64,000 nucleotides of DNA, taken from NCBI GenBank assembly GCA_964397255.1, contig CAYNHQ010000004.1, forward strand, positions 186,001-250,000, read 5' to 3'. The notes below the pieces were generated by a model. That model saw only the letters and a program-made list of their open reading frames with translations. It had not been told where the DNA came from and searched no databases. The stretch is from CAYNHQ01 sp964397255 (GTDB taxonomy: Bacteria; Bdellovibrionota_G; JALEGL01; DATDPG01). Position numbers and translations under genes: made by a program. Positions 1 through 7,799 of this stretch are shown piece after piece. How positions within the stretch are numbered: the first letter of the stretch is position 1; every line of letters begins with the position of its first letter.

Positions 1-749
1 GAAATTTGTTCTTCTTTGAGATCTTGGCGGAGTTCATCGAGACCTTTTTCATTTAAGTGAAGAACGGAATAGAGAAGGCATTCCTTTTGGGGTTTCAAAC
101 AAGTCAGTGAGTTTTCGGGAACCCGATGATAAAGGTCGTCGATGACGGAGTAGGATGGGCGTCGATCCTTGGGATCGAAGGGCATCTCGATTTTAACCGC
201 CAAGAGAGGTTCGTCCTGAAGTAACCGACTTCGTTCTTCCTTAAGTTCGTGCTTTCGATCTTGCGCCTTTTCGGCTTGGATTTTTTGATCTAGGACACGA
301 AGAGCGGCTGCATAGTTCGCCATTCGTGTGACCCAAAGACTTCGTTTCCAGTCAAAAAATTCACGTACGCTGCCGCTATCGGCGTCAGATTCAAGGTTTT
401 TTCGTTTTTCAACCAGTCCGTAACTGAGGCGGGTATAGTCAAGAAGAGGCACGAGAACTTTTCGACCCTCGTTTTTTCGCTGAAACGTTTTTTCACTATA
501 GCGGGCATACCGATAAATGGCGGAGAGCGTGGCATTAGTTTCGGCAATTCGAAGGGCTTGCACATACCCTTCTTCAGAGGGGGAAAGATTGTTGTAATCA
601 ATCTGGCGATACGAGGCTTCGCGTTGGAGGGTGAACTTCACTTGCTCCAAAAGAGGATCGAGTGTGGTTTCGGCGTAGACGGTGGGGTACGAAGCCTCGA
701 CAAAAAGGCCCAGCGATAGCATCGACATAACGACGACGCGCCGACGCAC
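1..749 (-). CDS. Secreted protein of unknown function (C-terminus beyond left edge)
   Basis: The minus-strand frame is open from a GTG at 749 to the window edge, about 249 codons, so the gene is truncated at its 3' end. The start follows a strong AGGGGGG ribosome site. The N-terminus MRRRVVVMSMLSLGLF... has an arginine-rich n-region, a hydrophobic core and a plausible signal peptidase I site after TVYA (about residue 26). The mature part is rich in charged residues and helical (for example QKIQAEKAQDRKHELKEERS), which suggests coiled coil. Two cysteines lie near the visible end (LTCLKPQKECLL). I recognise no family. It is transcribed away from the tRNA. The coding frame and signal peptide are seen directly; export is an inference. 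Confidence 0.7.
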   Translation of the reverse strand, partial: MRRRVVVMSMLSLGLFVEASYPTVYAETTLDPLLEQVKFTLQREASYRQIDYNNLSPSEEGYVQALRIAETNATLSAIYRYARYSEKTFQRKNEGRKVLVPLLDYTRLSYGLVEKRKNLESDADSGSVREFFDWKRSLWVTRMANYAAALRVLDQKIQAEKAQDRKHELKEERSRLLQDEPLLAVKIEMPFDPKDRRPSYSVIDDLYHRVPENSLTCLKPQKECLLYSVLHLNEKGLDELRQDLKEEQI

Positions 750-869
750 GTTTCCCCCCCTTCAAAAGAAACGAACGAGTTGTAGTTGAACTCCCCCCCT
801 GAGGACGGTTTTAGGCGAAGTTTCGTAGGAATGTCAACACAAGTATGATATTTCACGCCGTTTTCTTGG

Positions 870-946
870 GGCGGTGTAGCTCAGTTGGTTAGAGCGAGGG
901 TCTCATAAGCCCTAGGTCCGGGGTTCGATCCCCTGCGCCGCCACCA
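870..946 (+). tRNA. tRNA-Met (anticodon CAT)
   Basis: The sequence folds into a cloverleaf. The acceptor GGCGGTG pairs with CGCCGCC, the D arm is GCTC/GAGC, and the anticodon stem AGGGT/GCCCT closes the loop CTCATAA. The T arm CGGGG-TTCGATC-CCCTG is followed by the discriminator A and an encoded CCA. The anticodon CAT means elongator or initiator Met, or tRNA-Ile2 with lysidine; I cannot separate these with certainty. Its 3' end is the integration site of the mobile element that follows. Confidence 0.93.
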
Positions 947-950
947 AATG
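931..950 (+). repeat. attL: left 20-bp core direct repeat in the tRNA gene
   Basis: The sequence CCCTGCGCCGCCACCAAATG covers the 3' T-stem, the acceptor 3' strand and CCA of tRNA-Met plus four further bases. It recurs exactly at 8832-8851. Bases flanking the two copies differ on both sides, so the repeat length is exactly 20 bp. Confidence 0.9.
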
Positions 951-999
951 CGTTCTAACTTCTCGTCATCAAAAAACTTTTTCTTCAACGTAGGGTCAG

Positions 1000-1020
1000 T
1001 TGGGTAACTTTGGGTAACAG
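1000..1020 (+). repeat. Left subterminal repeat, probable integrase arm site
   Basis: Two adjacent copies of the motif TTGGGTAAC lie between the tRNA end and the integrase gene. The 21-bp block matches 8695-8715 at the other end in the same orientation with one mismatch. A related GGGTTAC follows at 1024. The position inside both element ends suggests arm-type binding for the tyrosine recombinase, which is an inference. Confidence 0.65.
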
Positions 1021-1044
1021 CTCGGGTTACTTTTACTTCGCTGC

Positions 1045-2316
1045 TTACGAATGTCGAACCAAAGAGATGACTTTGGCTCCTTCCGGACTCGGAGGGTTCT
1101 CGGTCGGTTTATCTTTCCCCAACGCGAATTTTTCAATCGCGTTCCTTTGCGTTCTCTCTGCCACCTTCGCGTAATGCTGCGTGACGGCGAGATCTCGGTG
1201 ACCCATCGCTGCTTGCGCAGCCCGAATATCATTCGTCTGATCCGCATAAATTGAGGCGAATGTGTGACGCATGACATGCGTTGACCTCACTGGAAGGCCC
1301 AGGGCCCGATACGCTTTCTTGTAGGCATTCTGGAGCGCCGGGTACTTGAGCATCTCCCCTTCTTTGTGAAAGACAAAGGGGCCGTTCGTCCCTTTCAGTT
1401 TCCATTCGCTCAAGAGACGAACCAGACGTGACGGCATGACCACCTTTCGGAGGTCTCCCGTCTTGGTCCCCTCACGTAGGAACGGTTCCTTCGTTCGATA
1501 CTGCCAGTAACAGACTCGCTTGATCTCCACGGCTGAATTCTGAAGATCGACGCAGTCCCACTGAAGACCGCACGATTCACCGATCCGCGCGCCACAGAGC
1601 GCTTGGAACGACGCCAGGTAATAATAAACCGGCCGATGATGCGTGCGAAGACGTTCGAGAAATCTCTCTAAGTCCACCTCAGAAAGCGAAATGTCCGGCT
1701 TTCCCGGCTTCGCTTTAAAGAAAGCATCCCGTCGGTGTCGCTTGAGTATCGGAGGTTGAAACCTCGGATTCTTATACTCGCGATACCAGTTCAGTATCGT
1801 CATGAGCGTTTTTACCTCACGCAAGAACGACACGCGCGTTGCCTTCTTCGGGTAGGAAGGATCGATCATGTATTTCAACCACCGATCGATATCTTCCGCC
1901 GAGAGATCCTCCACAGGAATTTCGAAGAGAGCTCCAAAATGAAAGATCTCCTTCGTTAAAGAATCCCACGTGCCTGGCGCGAATCTCGGCGGCTTTGACC
2001 ACTCCCTCCAGTCCGCAACGAGGTTTTGTATTGTGTACGTGTTCTCTTTACGGATGGGAATCTCAGGATTGGATTCGGTTCTCCAGCCCCGAGCCTCATC
2101 GACCGTATGAAAAAGTCGGATCTGCTGGACGATTTTTCCCAGCATTTTCACCCGACGAACGGCGCGATAACTCTTCGCCTTACTTCCGACGACGGAGCGA
2201 AGATCGATGTAACGTTGTTTTTCCTCGCTCCAGACAGTGATCTTGAAGATCCCCGGATATCCCCGCACTTTGGTCAGACGGCGTGTATCCCTCTTTCTGT
2301 TTTGATGATTATCCAT
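1045..2316 (-). CDS. int: Tyrosine recombinase (integrase) of the element
   Basis: This 423-aa protein integrates and excises the element by recombining the 20-bp att cores. All catalytic residues of the phage-integrase family are visible: Arg244 in GARIGE, Lys285 in TKTGD, His347 and Arg350 in HVMRHTF, His373 in MGHRD and the nucleophile Tyr382 in QHYAK. Residues about 90-190 form the SAM-like core-binding domain, and the N-terminal 60 residues look like an arm-binding domain (GIFKITVWSEEKQRYI). It ends about 100 bp from attL, as is usual for tRNA-targeting islands. Its ATG overlaps the upstream HTH gene by 8 bp, which suggests coupled expression. Confidence 0.95.
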   Translation of the reverse strand: MDNHQNRKRDTRRLTKVRGYPGIFKITVWSEEKQRYIDLRSVVGSKAKSYRAVRRVKMLGKIVQQIRLFHTVDEARGWRTESNPEIPIRKENTYTIQNLVADWREWSKPPRFAPGTWDSLTKEIFHFGALFEIPVEDLSAEDIDRWLKYMIDPSYPKKATRVSFLREVKTLMTILNWYREYKNPRFQPPILKRHRRDAFFKAKPGKPDISLSEVDLERFLERLRTHHRPVYYYLASFQALCGARIGESCGLQWDCVDLQNSAVEIKRVCYWQYRTKEPFLREGTKTGDLRKVVMPSRLVRLLSEWKLKGTNGPFVFHKEGEMLKYPALQNAYKKAYRALGLPVRSTHVMRHTFASIYADQTNDIRAAQAAMGHRDLAVTQHYAKVAERTQRNAIEKFALGKDKPTENPPSPEGAKVISLVRHS

Positions 2317-2563
2317 ACTGCTGACTCCTCTCTGATAACCACCTGCGAATCACTTCGGAGCTGAAACGAACCATCCGCGGCGTAGGTCGGACCGTTGGGA
2401 TCTTCCCCTGCCAGACTAAATTCCGAATGGTGCCTTTGCTGCATTGAAGGACTTCCGCCAATTCACTGACCGTAAGCAGTCGGCCTATTCCCTTTTCAAA
2501 GATCAAGCCCTCGCGAAGTTGAAATTTCCTCGGGCCGAATTGCGCGATCTTATCATCCTGCAT
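2309..2563 (-). CDS. Excisionase-like HTH_17 (MerR-type) DNA-binding protein
   Basis: This 84-aa protein contains a winged helix-turn-helix of the HTH_17/excisionase type: LLTVSELAEVLQCSKGTIRN, then WQGKIPTVRPTPRMVRFSSEVIRRWL, the usual 'lpavRvgrrwrf' wing. I chose the ATG at 2563, behind an AAAGG ribosome site, over a TTG three codons upstream. It lies directly upstream of and overlaps the integrase, the common place for a recombination directionality factor. That role is inferred; a transcriptional regulator is the alternative. Confidence 0.8.
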   Translation of the reverse strand: MQDDKIAQFGPRKFQLREGLIFEKGIGRLLTVSELAEVLQCSKGTIRNLVWQGKIPTVRPTPRMVRFSSEVIRRWLSERSQQYG

Positions 2564-2593
2564 GGGAAACAACCTTTCTTTTTCAAATCCTCA

Positions 2594-3886
2594 TCAGAAA
2601 TCGATCTCCGGGCCGCTCTTTTTCTCGAGGCTCACGTCTCCGAAGAGCGTCAGCGTTTTTTCATTTTTTCGAACTGGTCGGCGAACCACTTCTGGTCTAC
2701 GGGATTGAGATTGGGAATCACCTTCTCTTGAAACGTCCTCCAGAGAATCGCGTCCTGGTTCTCTTTCAGATAAAAACGCCAAATGGAACAGACGCTTACC
2801 GCCACCACCGCCATGGCGAGGTTCAGGAGAAAGAAGACCCCGATCGCTTTGAGCTTGATTCCGTTGTTGGCTTGTCGAATATCCTCCAGAACGTCCTGCG
2901 CCCGTTCGCAGGAGGAGCGAAAGCTCTCGCCCGCCGATTGATAGGTTCGCTGTAGCTGCTGGCTTTCGACCTGCGATTTGTGGGTCATCTCCCTTAACGA
3001 ATCGAGCAAGGGACAGATTTTTTTCTCGAAGTCGTTGGCCACGTTTTTGAAGCTCTCGTGAGAGATCTGGAGAAGGTAGGGCGGATCCTTTTCGGAACTG
3101 TTCGATGGCCTGGAAAAGTCTTGGGTCATCTCGGTTTTGGTCATAACTGATTCCTTTCTCTTGTTGTAAGCCGTGCCACGTATAGGCTCGGCCGAGGTTA
3201 CTTCCTTTCATCGATTCGCCGTCCAGACGAAAGCGAATTCCTGAAATGTGGCCGGTCTTGGCCTGGTACGGAGAGACATCGACATGCTGGTCCTGAAGCC
3301 GTCCAATAAAATCACTCATCGTCGGCTTTCCCTGTGCCGCTTCGTCGATGATCTGTTGTAGTCGGAGCTTTGTACTTGGCTCGCCGGTCCGAAGAACCCT
3401 GTGCAACTCTCCGGAGGTCGGTGATCGTGAGAGCGATTCCCGGCTTGGCAGAACTCGGGTCAGTCCATGCTCCAATTCCAGGCTCCGAATGGTCGTTTCA
3501 CTCCGGCGGTAGTCGTGACTTTCTGAAACGACTTTGCCGTCTATGCCGATTCGGTTTGCCACAATATGAATATGGTCGTGAGGCGTATCGGTGTGTCGGA
3601 CGATCAGGAATTGCGATTTCTTAAATCCCATCCGGTCGAGATAGGTGTGCGCAACCTCGTTCCATTTCTGATCCGAAAGGCGCTCGCCGGGTGGTAACGA
3701 AAGGCTTGCGTGGTACACGGGCCTTTTCATGCTCGGTTTCAAATTCCGGACCGCTCCGAATTCGGCGATAAGGTCTTTCGGGGATCGACCGACCATGTTT
3801 CCGCCGATCTGCTGCGCACCCTCCTTCCCGAGAACATACTTAACGAGGCCGCCAAAACTCTTCCCTTTGGTCTGCTTACCGATCAC
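2594..3886 (-). CDS. Relaxase / mobilization nuclease (VirD2/MobP-like)
   Basis: The relaxase nicks oriT and leads the DNA strand during mobilization. I place the start at the GTG at 3886 because VIGKQTKGKSFGGLVKYVL is the canonical N-terminus (motif I, catalytic Tyr about residue 17). The GTG overlaps the mobC stop as GTGA and is preceded by GAGGT. The metal-binding His triad is HTDTPHDHIHIVANR (His98 to His107). The conserved relaxase domain ends near residue 250. The last ~180 residues are Arg/Ser/Gly-rich, of low complexity, and share DNA with a well-formed nested gene in another frame (2650-3144). The C-terminal tail may therefore be little more than a side effect of that gene. Confidence 0.9.
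   Translation of the reverse strand: MIGKQTKGKSFGGLVKYVLGKEGAQQIGGNMVGRSPKDLIAEFGAVRNLKPSMKRPVYHASLSLPPGERLSDQKWNEVAHTYLDRMGFKKSQFLIVRHTDTPHDHIHIVANRIGIDGKVVSESHDYRRSETTIRSLELEHGLTRVLPSRESLSRSPTSGELHRVLRTGEPSTKLRLQQIIDEAAQGKPTMSDFIGRLQDQHVDVSPYQAKTGHISGIRFRLDGESMKGSNLGRAYTWHGLQQEKGISYDQNRDDPRLFQAIEQFRKGSALPSPDLSRELQKRGQRLREKNLSLARFVKGDDPQIAGRKPAATANLSIGGRELSLLLRTGAGRSGGYSTSQQRNQAQSDRGLLSPEPRHGGGGGKRLFHLAFLSEREPGRDSLEDVSREGDSQSQSRRPEVVRRPVRKNEKTLTLFGDVSLEKKSGPEIDF
2650..3144 (-). CDS. Coiled-coil membrane protein nested out of frame in the relaxase gene
   Basis: This 164-aa protein is read from the same strand as the relaxase but in another frame, wholly inside the relaxase 3' part. Its ATG has a good ribosome site (AAAGGA, 8 bases upstream). 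The product has a charged, coiled-coil-like N-terminal half, one transmembrane helix (about residues 101-123, FFLLNLAMAVVAVSVCSIW) and a charged C-terminus, DQKWFADQFEKMKKR. This composition looks like a real protein, and the overlapping relaxase tail does not. ColE1-type plasmids also nest small mobilization genes (mbeB, mbeD) inside the relaxase gene. An accessory role at the membrane coupling step is an inference by that analogy. Confidence 0.7.
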   Translation of the reverse strand: MTKTEMTQDFSRPSNSSEKDPPYLLQISHESFKNVANDFEKKICPLLDSLREMTHKSQVESQQLQRTYQSAGESFRSSCERAQDVLEDIRQANNGIKLKAIGVFFLLNLAMAVVAVSVCSIWRFYLKENQDAILWRTFQEKVIPNLNPVDQKWFADQFEKMKKR

Positions 3887-4272
3887 GCCAACCTCGATGC
3901 CAAAACGTTTAGCGCCAGGTTCTGAACGGCGGCGCTTATCTCTTCGAGCAGGCCGACGCCGACGCAACTCGCCTGCCCGGAATGAATGGCCTTTGTCAGC
4001 TGGTTGAGGTTGTTCCCGACGCGAGCAAGCTCTTGATACGCGGATCTATTGATCTCGGGTGCGGGAAGAGGCGGAAGTCTACGCTTCAATACCGCCCGCC
4101 GGACGTATTCGCTCAGGCTTAGGTGGAAAGCTCGAGCGCTCATTCCGATCTCTTTTCGTTCTTCCGGCGTGAACCGAATGGGAACGACGCGAGTCCTCCC
4201 GCGAACGGAGTGAGTGGGACCGCAAATCGACGTAGTCGGTTTGCATGGCTCGCTACTCACTTCTTCCCACAT
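3883..4272 (-). CDS. mobC: MobC-like relaxosome accessory protein
   Basis: This 129-aa ribbon-helix-helix protein should bind near oriT and assist the relaxase. It shows the RHH pattern VPIRFTPEERKEIGMSARAF-LSLSEYVRRAVL (about residues 30-63), then the bacterial MobC signature ELARVGNNLNQLTKAIHSG. The frame stays open far upstream, but that part lies over the divergent gene at 4406. The likely start is the ATG at 4272 with AGGGGG upstream; an ATG at 4308 is possible. Its stop overlaps the relaxase GTG by 4 bp, so the two are translationally coupled. Confidence 0.87.
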   Translation of the reverse strand: MWEEVSSEPCKPTTSICGPTHSVRGRTRVVPIRFTPEERKEIGMSARAFHLSLSEYVRRAVLKRRLPPLPAPEINRSAYQELARVGNNLNQLTKAIHSGQASCVGVGLLEEISAAVQNLALNVLASRLA

Positions 4273-4338
4273 TCTTTCCCCCTGCTTCTCTTCCCATTTC
4301 TTTTTCATCTTTTTGTCTTTTCTCTCTACGCATCTGTG

Positions 4339-4368
4339 ATATAACACATTTGAGGTACACCGTGTCAA
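4339..4368 (-). promoter_or_regulatory. Sigma-70-type promoter for mobC-relaxase
   Basis: On the minus strand a perfect -35 TTGACA (4368-4363) is separated by 18 bases from a -10 TTATAT (4344-4339). Transcription would start near 4332 and run into mobC. The promoter lies in the 130-bp gap between two divergent RHH-type genes. That gap is also the most likely place for oriT, but I could not recognise a nick site. Confidence 0.7.
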
Positions 4369-4405
4369 CGCATAGTTACGTGATAAAATATAACGTTTTA
4401 AGCCT

Positions 4406-5239
4406 ATGAATGTATTCAAAAATTCCGGGCAGCCTCCGGAGCCAGGTGTCGCCCAGGCGGAGAAGCCTCGATCGAACTTGGTCGGAATGAATGTACGGCT
4501 GGAGCCATCCCTCAAAAAGGCGATCGAGGCAGTAACTTGGGAATCCGGAGTCTCCCCAGGCGGGCTCATTCGAAGGCTCTCGTTCCAGGACATCACGAGA
4601 AATGTTGCGAACCGATGGAAGGCCCCGGAGTGGATCAAAGAGGAGCCACGTGCAGCGAACCTGAATTTTCTTGTGCTTGCCCGACATTCGGAAGCGATTC
4701 GACTTCGAGCCAAGGAACTAAATTTAAGCCTGACCGACTACATTCGCTCGCTCGCCATTTTCCAGGTTTTTGAAGCTGAAAAAGTGTTCAAAGAAAAGGG
4801 TCAAAAATTAACAATCTTGGACGAAACCTCAAGACACTATTGGCCAACCCTCGAAGCAAAATCGAAAAAGAGTTGGCTATCGAAATGGACAAAAAGCAAG
4901 AGAGACCCAGACCTTCAAGACCAATTTCTACGCGACGTCGAGGGCGTTGACATCGCCGCCGGATACACCACGTACAAAGGCAAGAAGATCATCGAGCTTG
5001 TGAAAGGCGAGGCAGAAAAAGAGGGCTTAAGTCTTGCGGCCTATCAAAAGAAGCTCGTGTATGAAGACCTGGAACGAAAATATGGGATGAAATTTGTGGC
5101 AGAAATTCTCGACGAACCGTTTGAGCAATGGGAGATGTATGATGATTTTATAAAGCGTGTGATCGATGATACCGGAAAGGTGAATATGGAATTCCTGAAA
5201 CTCAAATCCTCGGCAAAATCGCCGCATACGAAGAAGTGA
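4406..5239 (+). CDS. Protein of unknown function with two ribbon-helix-helix-like segments
   Basis: This 277-aa protein is divergent from mobC. Two segments resemble the RHH fold of mobilization proteins: GMNVRLEPSLKKAIEAV-SGVSPGGLIRRL (about residues 27-58) and LNFLVLARHSEAIRLRAKEL-LSLTDYIRSL (about 86-116). The second closely parallels the MobC motif. The C-terminal half is charged and helical with no known motif. It may be a second oriT-binding or regulatory protein, or cargo acting with the AlbA-domain gene 16 bp downstream; neither is shown. The coding frame is well supported by length and by the divergent layout. Confidence 0.75.
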   Translation: MNVFKNSGQPPEPGVAQAEKPRSNLVGMNVRLEPSLKKAIEAVTWESGVSPGGLIRRLSFQDITRNVANRWKAPEWIKEEPRAANLNFLVLARHSEAIRLRAKELNLSLTDYIRSLAIFQVFEAEKVFKEKGQKLTILDETSRHYWPTLEAKSKKSWLSKWTKSKRDPDLQDQFLRDVEGVDIAAGYTTYKGKKIIELVKGEAEKEGLSLAAYQKKLVYEDLERKYGMKFVAEILDEPFEQWEMYDDFIKRVIDDTGKVNMEFLKLKSSAKSPHTKK

Positions 5240-5255
5240 TGGAGATCAAAACTCA

Positions 5256-6722
5256 GTGACTCTGAATGAACTACGCCGCCTTGTCCGTGAAGGCGAAGGC
5301 CCCGGACTGGAGTTCAAACGAACGACGGGAGAGCTGAGCCGCGGTTTAGAAACGATATGTGCTTTTTTGAATACGGAAGGTGGACAGGTTTTGTTCGGCG
5401 TCGGCCCCAAGGGGACGATCGAAGGGCAGCAAGTCTCATCCCAAACCCTGCATGAAATCACCCAGGCATTCAGCCGATTCGAACCGCCGGCGGTGATCAA
5501 GATTGAACGGGTCAAGATCGGAAAAGGGCGCGAAATACTTGTTCTAAACCCGAAAATCGATTCGGAGTCGCTGCCGTTCACGTTTGATGGTCGCCCCTAT
5601 GAACGAGTCGGAAACACGACTCGGAAGATGCCGCAGCACCGATATGAGTCCCTTCTTTTTGAACGGGCTCACGCCACGCGGCGATGGGAGAATCAACCCG
5701 CCGAGGGCGTGCGTCTCAAAGACCTCGATCACGAGGAAATTTTAGCAACAAGGGAAGCCGCCATTGCGCAACGGCGGATCTCCGCAGGAACCAGCCGGGA
5801 TATCGGAGACATCCTCGACCGACTCGGCCTTCGCGTCGATGGAAAGATCACGCAGGCAGCGCAAGTTCTCTATGGGACGAAGTTCTTGCCTTACTATGCC
5901 CAGTGCCTTCTAAAAATGGGAAGGTTTCGGGGAACAAAAATCACAGGGGAAATCGTCGACAACAAGCAAGAACATTTGCACGCTTTCGCGGTCGTACGGG
6001 AGGGGATGGCATTTTTAGACCGAACGCTTCCGCTCGGCGCGCGTTTCCCCGAGGGAAAGATTTTCCGGGAAGACCGCCTTCCGATTCCTCCGAATGCGCT
6101 CCGAGAAATCCTTCTCAATGCGGTGATGCATCGGGATTATTCCGATTATGGTGGACACATTGCGATCGCGATTTTCGATGACCGCGTCGAAATCAGGAGT
6201 GCAGGAAAGCTTCCGGCCGGCGTGACCGTAGATCAACTATCAGGTCCTCACCTTTCAAAACTCCGTAACCTTCTCATCGCTGGAACGTTTCACCGGACCG
6301 GGGCGGTCGAAATCTGGGGTCGCGGCACAGACCGAGTCGTGGACGAGTGCAAACAGCATGGAATCGATCCCCCGATTTTTGAGGAACGACAAGGGTTCCT
6401 GATTGTAACGTTTCGGGCGCAGGTCGTCGTTACCTCGCGACAGCTAGAGTCACAGCCAGAGTCACAGCTAGAGTCGCGGCCAGAGTCGCTCGATAGACGG
6501 GTTTTAATTTTCCTCGAGAACGGTCCTTTGGGAAAAGCGGAAATTGCGGCGCGTATGAGCCAAAAGAAAGTCTCTGGCCAGCTCAACAAGGTGATTCGGG
6601 AACTCGTGAGCGAAGGCCTAATCGTGTATACGATTCCTGAAAAGCCAAACAGCCGGTTGCAGCGATATCAGATAACCAAAGTAGGCAAAAAACTCTTGGA
6701 GAAGAACGGTGAAAGCGAATAG
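5256..6722 (+). CDS. AlbA_2-domain / GHKL-ATPase-like transcriptional regulator (COG2865-type)
   Basis: This 488-aa protein starts at a GTG 16 bp after the preceding gene, so the two form an operon. The N-terminus is a Schlafen AlbA_2 domain (GPGLEFKRTTGELSRGLETI-AFLNTEGGQVLFGV). The middle and C-terminal parts carry the conserved NALREILLNAVMHRDYSDYGG and AIFDDRVEIRSAGKLPAG motifs of an ATPase-like fold, with GRGTDRVVDECK. A winged helix ends the protein (about 420-488). Between them lies a tandem tetrapeptide linker (QLES/QPES/QLES/RPES). Such proteins are annotated as regulators or helicase-like and are frequent on mobile islands, some near defence genes. The role here is unknown. Confidence 0.88.
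   Translation: MTLNELRRLVREGEGPGLEFKRTTGELSRGLETICAFLNTEGGQVLFGVGPKGTIEGQQVSSQTLHEITQAFSRFEPPAVIKIERVKIGKGREILVLNPKIDSESLPFTFDGRPYERVGNTTRKMPQHRYESLLFERAHATRRWENQPAEGVRLKDLDHEEILATREAAIAQRRISAGTSRDIGDILDRLGLRVDGKITQAAQVLYGTKFLPYYAQCLLKMGRFRGTKITGEIVDNKQEHLHAFAVVREGMAFLDRTLPLGARFPEGKIFREDRLPIPPNALREILLNAVMHRDYSDYGGHIAIAIFDDRVEIRSAGKLPAGVTVDQLSGPHLSKLRNLLIAGTFHRTGAVEIWGRGTDRVVDECKQHGIDPPIFEERQGFLIVTFRAQVVVTSRQLESQPESQLESRPESLDRRVLIFLENGPLGKAEIAARMSQKKVSGQLNKVIRELVSEGLIVYTIPEKPNSRLQRYQITKVGKKLLEKNGESE
6441..6488 (+). repeat. In-frame 12-bp tandem repeat (4 copies) in the AlbA_2 regulator
   Basis: Four consecutive 12-bp units, CAGCTAGAGTCA and close variants, encode QLES-QPES-QLES-RPES. The units alternate T and C at the fifth base. 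They form the linker between the ATPase-like domain and the C-terminal winged helix. The unit length keeps the frame, so slippage would only change linker length. Confidence 0.85.
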
Positions 6723-6974
6723 GCGACTGAATTACGGCGCGGAATAGCGACCGTTTTGCAATGCCTCTCCTTTACACCTGGCCACCGGCCGCTGAAGTCT
6801 CCCCATTGATCCGCGACAGTTTCGCAGAGACATTCACTCCGCAGCCCTCGCCCTCAAAGAAAAAATATTAATGATATTAATTGCTTATATCTGAAATCCA
6901 TTCTCTATAAATGGCCTATTGAATGCATGGAAATAGTGTGACAATATGCGTCAATTTTTCGAACGAGGTGTGAG

Positions 6975-7778
6975 ATGAGAACGAAGTGGATGGCAATAAC
7001 GATGGCTGCTCTGGCGACCGCGTCGGCGCAAGCGGCTTCTGAAAAATCCGATCGGATTTGTGGGTTTCCCGGCGAAGCGGGTCACAATATTGAGCAGAGA
7101 ATTGCGGATTGCAAAGTGGCCTACCCATCCGATTCAACACGGAAGTCCGACACGTCGAACGCAACCATCTCGTTGGTGACTCGCTTGATTTCAAACAGTG
7201 GAAAGTCGGAAGATGTTTGGAAAGAGATGCCTAGCGGCCTTCTATGGTCGGATATCATTAAGCGAGTGACTGATCCCCCGAGCGACAAAGCACCTGATTC
7301 ATCGGAGAAGCCCAAAACTACTTATTCATGGAATGAACTCATAGAGTGGGCAAAGTTGAAAACGGAGCCAGGTTCGTTGGAGTTTTTGGATGACGTAGAA
7401 ACATATAGATGGGTCGAGAGGAAATATTCTGGAGGCAAATCCGTAAAATTTGATGACCCCGCTGGGAAAACCGTTTGCCAACTCGCGACTGAGAAGTTGG
7501 CCGCAATGGGGGGGCTTAAAGATGTTCATTGGCATCTTCCGACAGCTGACGAGCTAGCCCACATCGGAAGGGTGGATCAGAGCCGTTACAACGAATACGA
7601 AAAGAAAAATATCACAGGGAATGGGCTTTTTGCGAAACTTCCGAACATGGCCGATCATTGGTTTTGGTCCTCGTCGCCTGCCGGTGGCGTCAACGCGTGG
7701 GGGCTCAGCGGGAGCTTCGGCGATGTCGTCAGCGACGACCGCGACTACGACGGCGCCGTACGTTGCTTGGGCCGCTAG
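6975..7778 (+). CDS. Secreted DUF1566 (Lcl C-terminal, C-type-lectin-like) protein
   Basis: This 267-aa protein has a clear signal peptide, MRTKWMAITMAALATASAQA, cut after AQA. The C-terminal half is a DUF1566/Lcl_C domain: VHWHLPTADELAHI, then HWFWSSSP, NAWGLSGSFGDVV and a final DYDGAVRCLGR. This ending also resembles variable proteins of diversity-generating retroelements, whose last residues are diversified on a C-type-lectin fold. That comparison matters because a hairpin and a probable reverse-transcriptase remnant lie immediately downstream. An ordinary cell-surface DUF1566 protein is the simple alternative. The 250 bp upstream (6723-6974) are AT-richer and hold no gene I can support. 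Confidence 0.8.
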   Translation: MRTKWMAITMAALATASAQAASEKSDRICGFPGEAGHNIEQRIADCKVAYPSDSTRKSDTSNATISLVTRLISNSGKSEDVWKEMPSGLLWSDIIKRVTDPPSDKAPDSSEKPKTTYSWNELIEWAKLKTEPGSLEFLDDVETYRWVERKYSGGKSVKFDDPAGKTVCQLATEKLAAMGGLKDVHWHLPTADELAHIGRVDQSRYNEYEKKNITGNGLFAKLPNMADHWFWSSSPAGGVNAWGLSGSFGDVVSDDRDYDGAVRCLGR

Positions 7779-7799
7779 GCGTGGGAAGGGTCAGCTTAG

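Noticed and set aside
1410..2364. Several open frames opposite the integrase gene
   Set aside because: They are shadows of the integrase codons and have arginine/serine-rich composition without motifs.
4273..4713. Extended N-terminus for mobC
   Set aside because: The extension overlaps the divergent gene starting at 4406 and crosses the predicted promoter; its sequence is unlike any MobC protein.
5684..6181. 165-codon frame inside the AlbA_2 regulator gene
   Set aside because: It is Arg/Ser-rich shadow sequence of a gene with clear domain motifs in the main frame, and it has no supporting ribosome site or membrane feature, unlike the nested relaxase gene.
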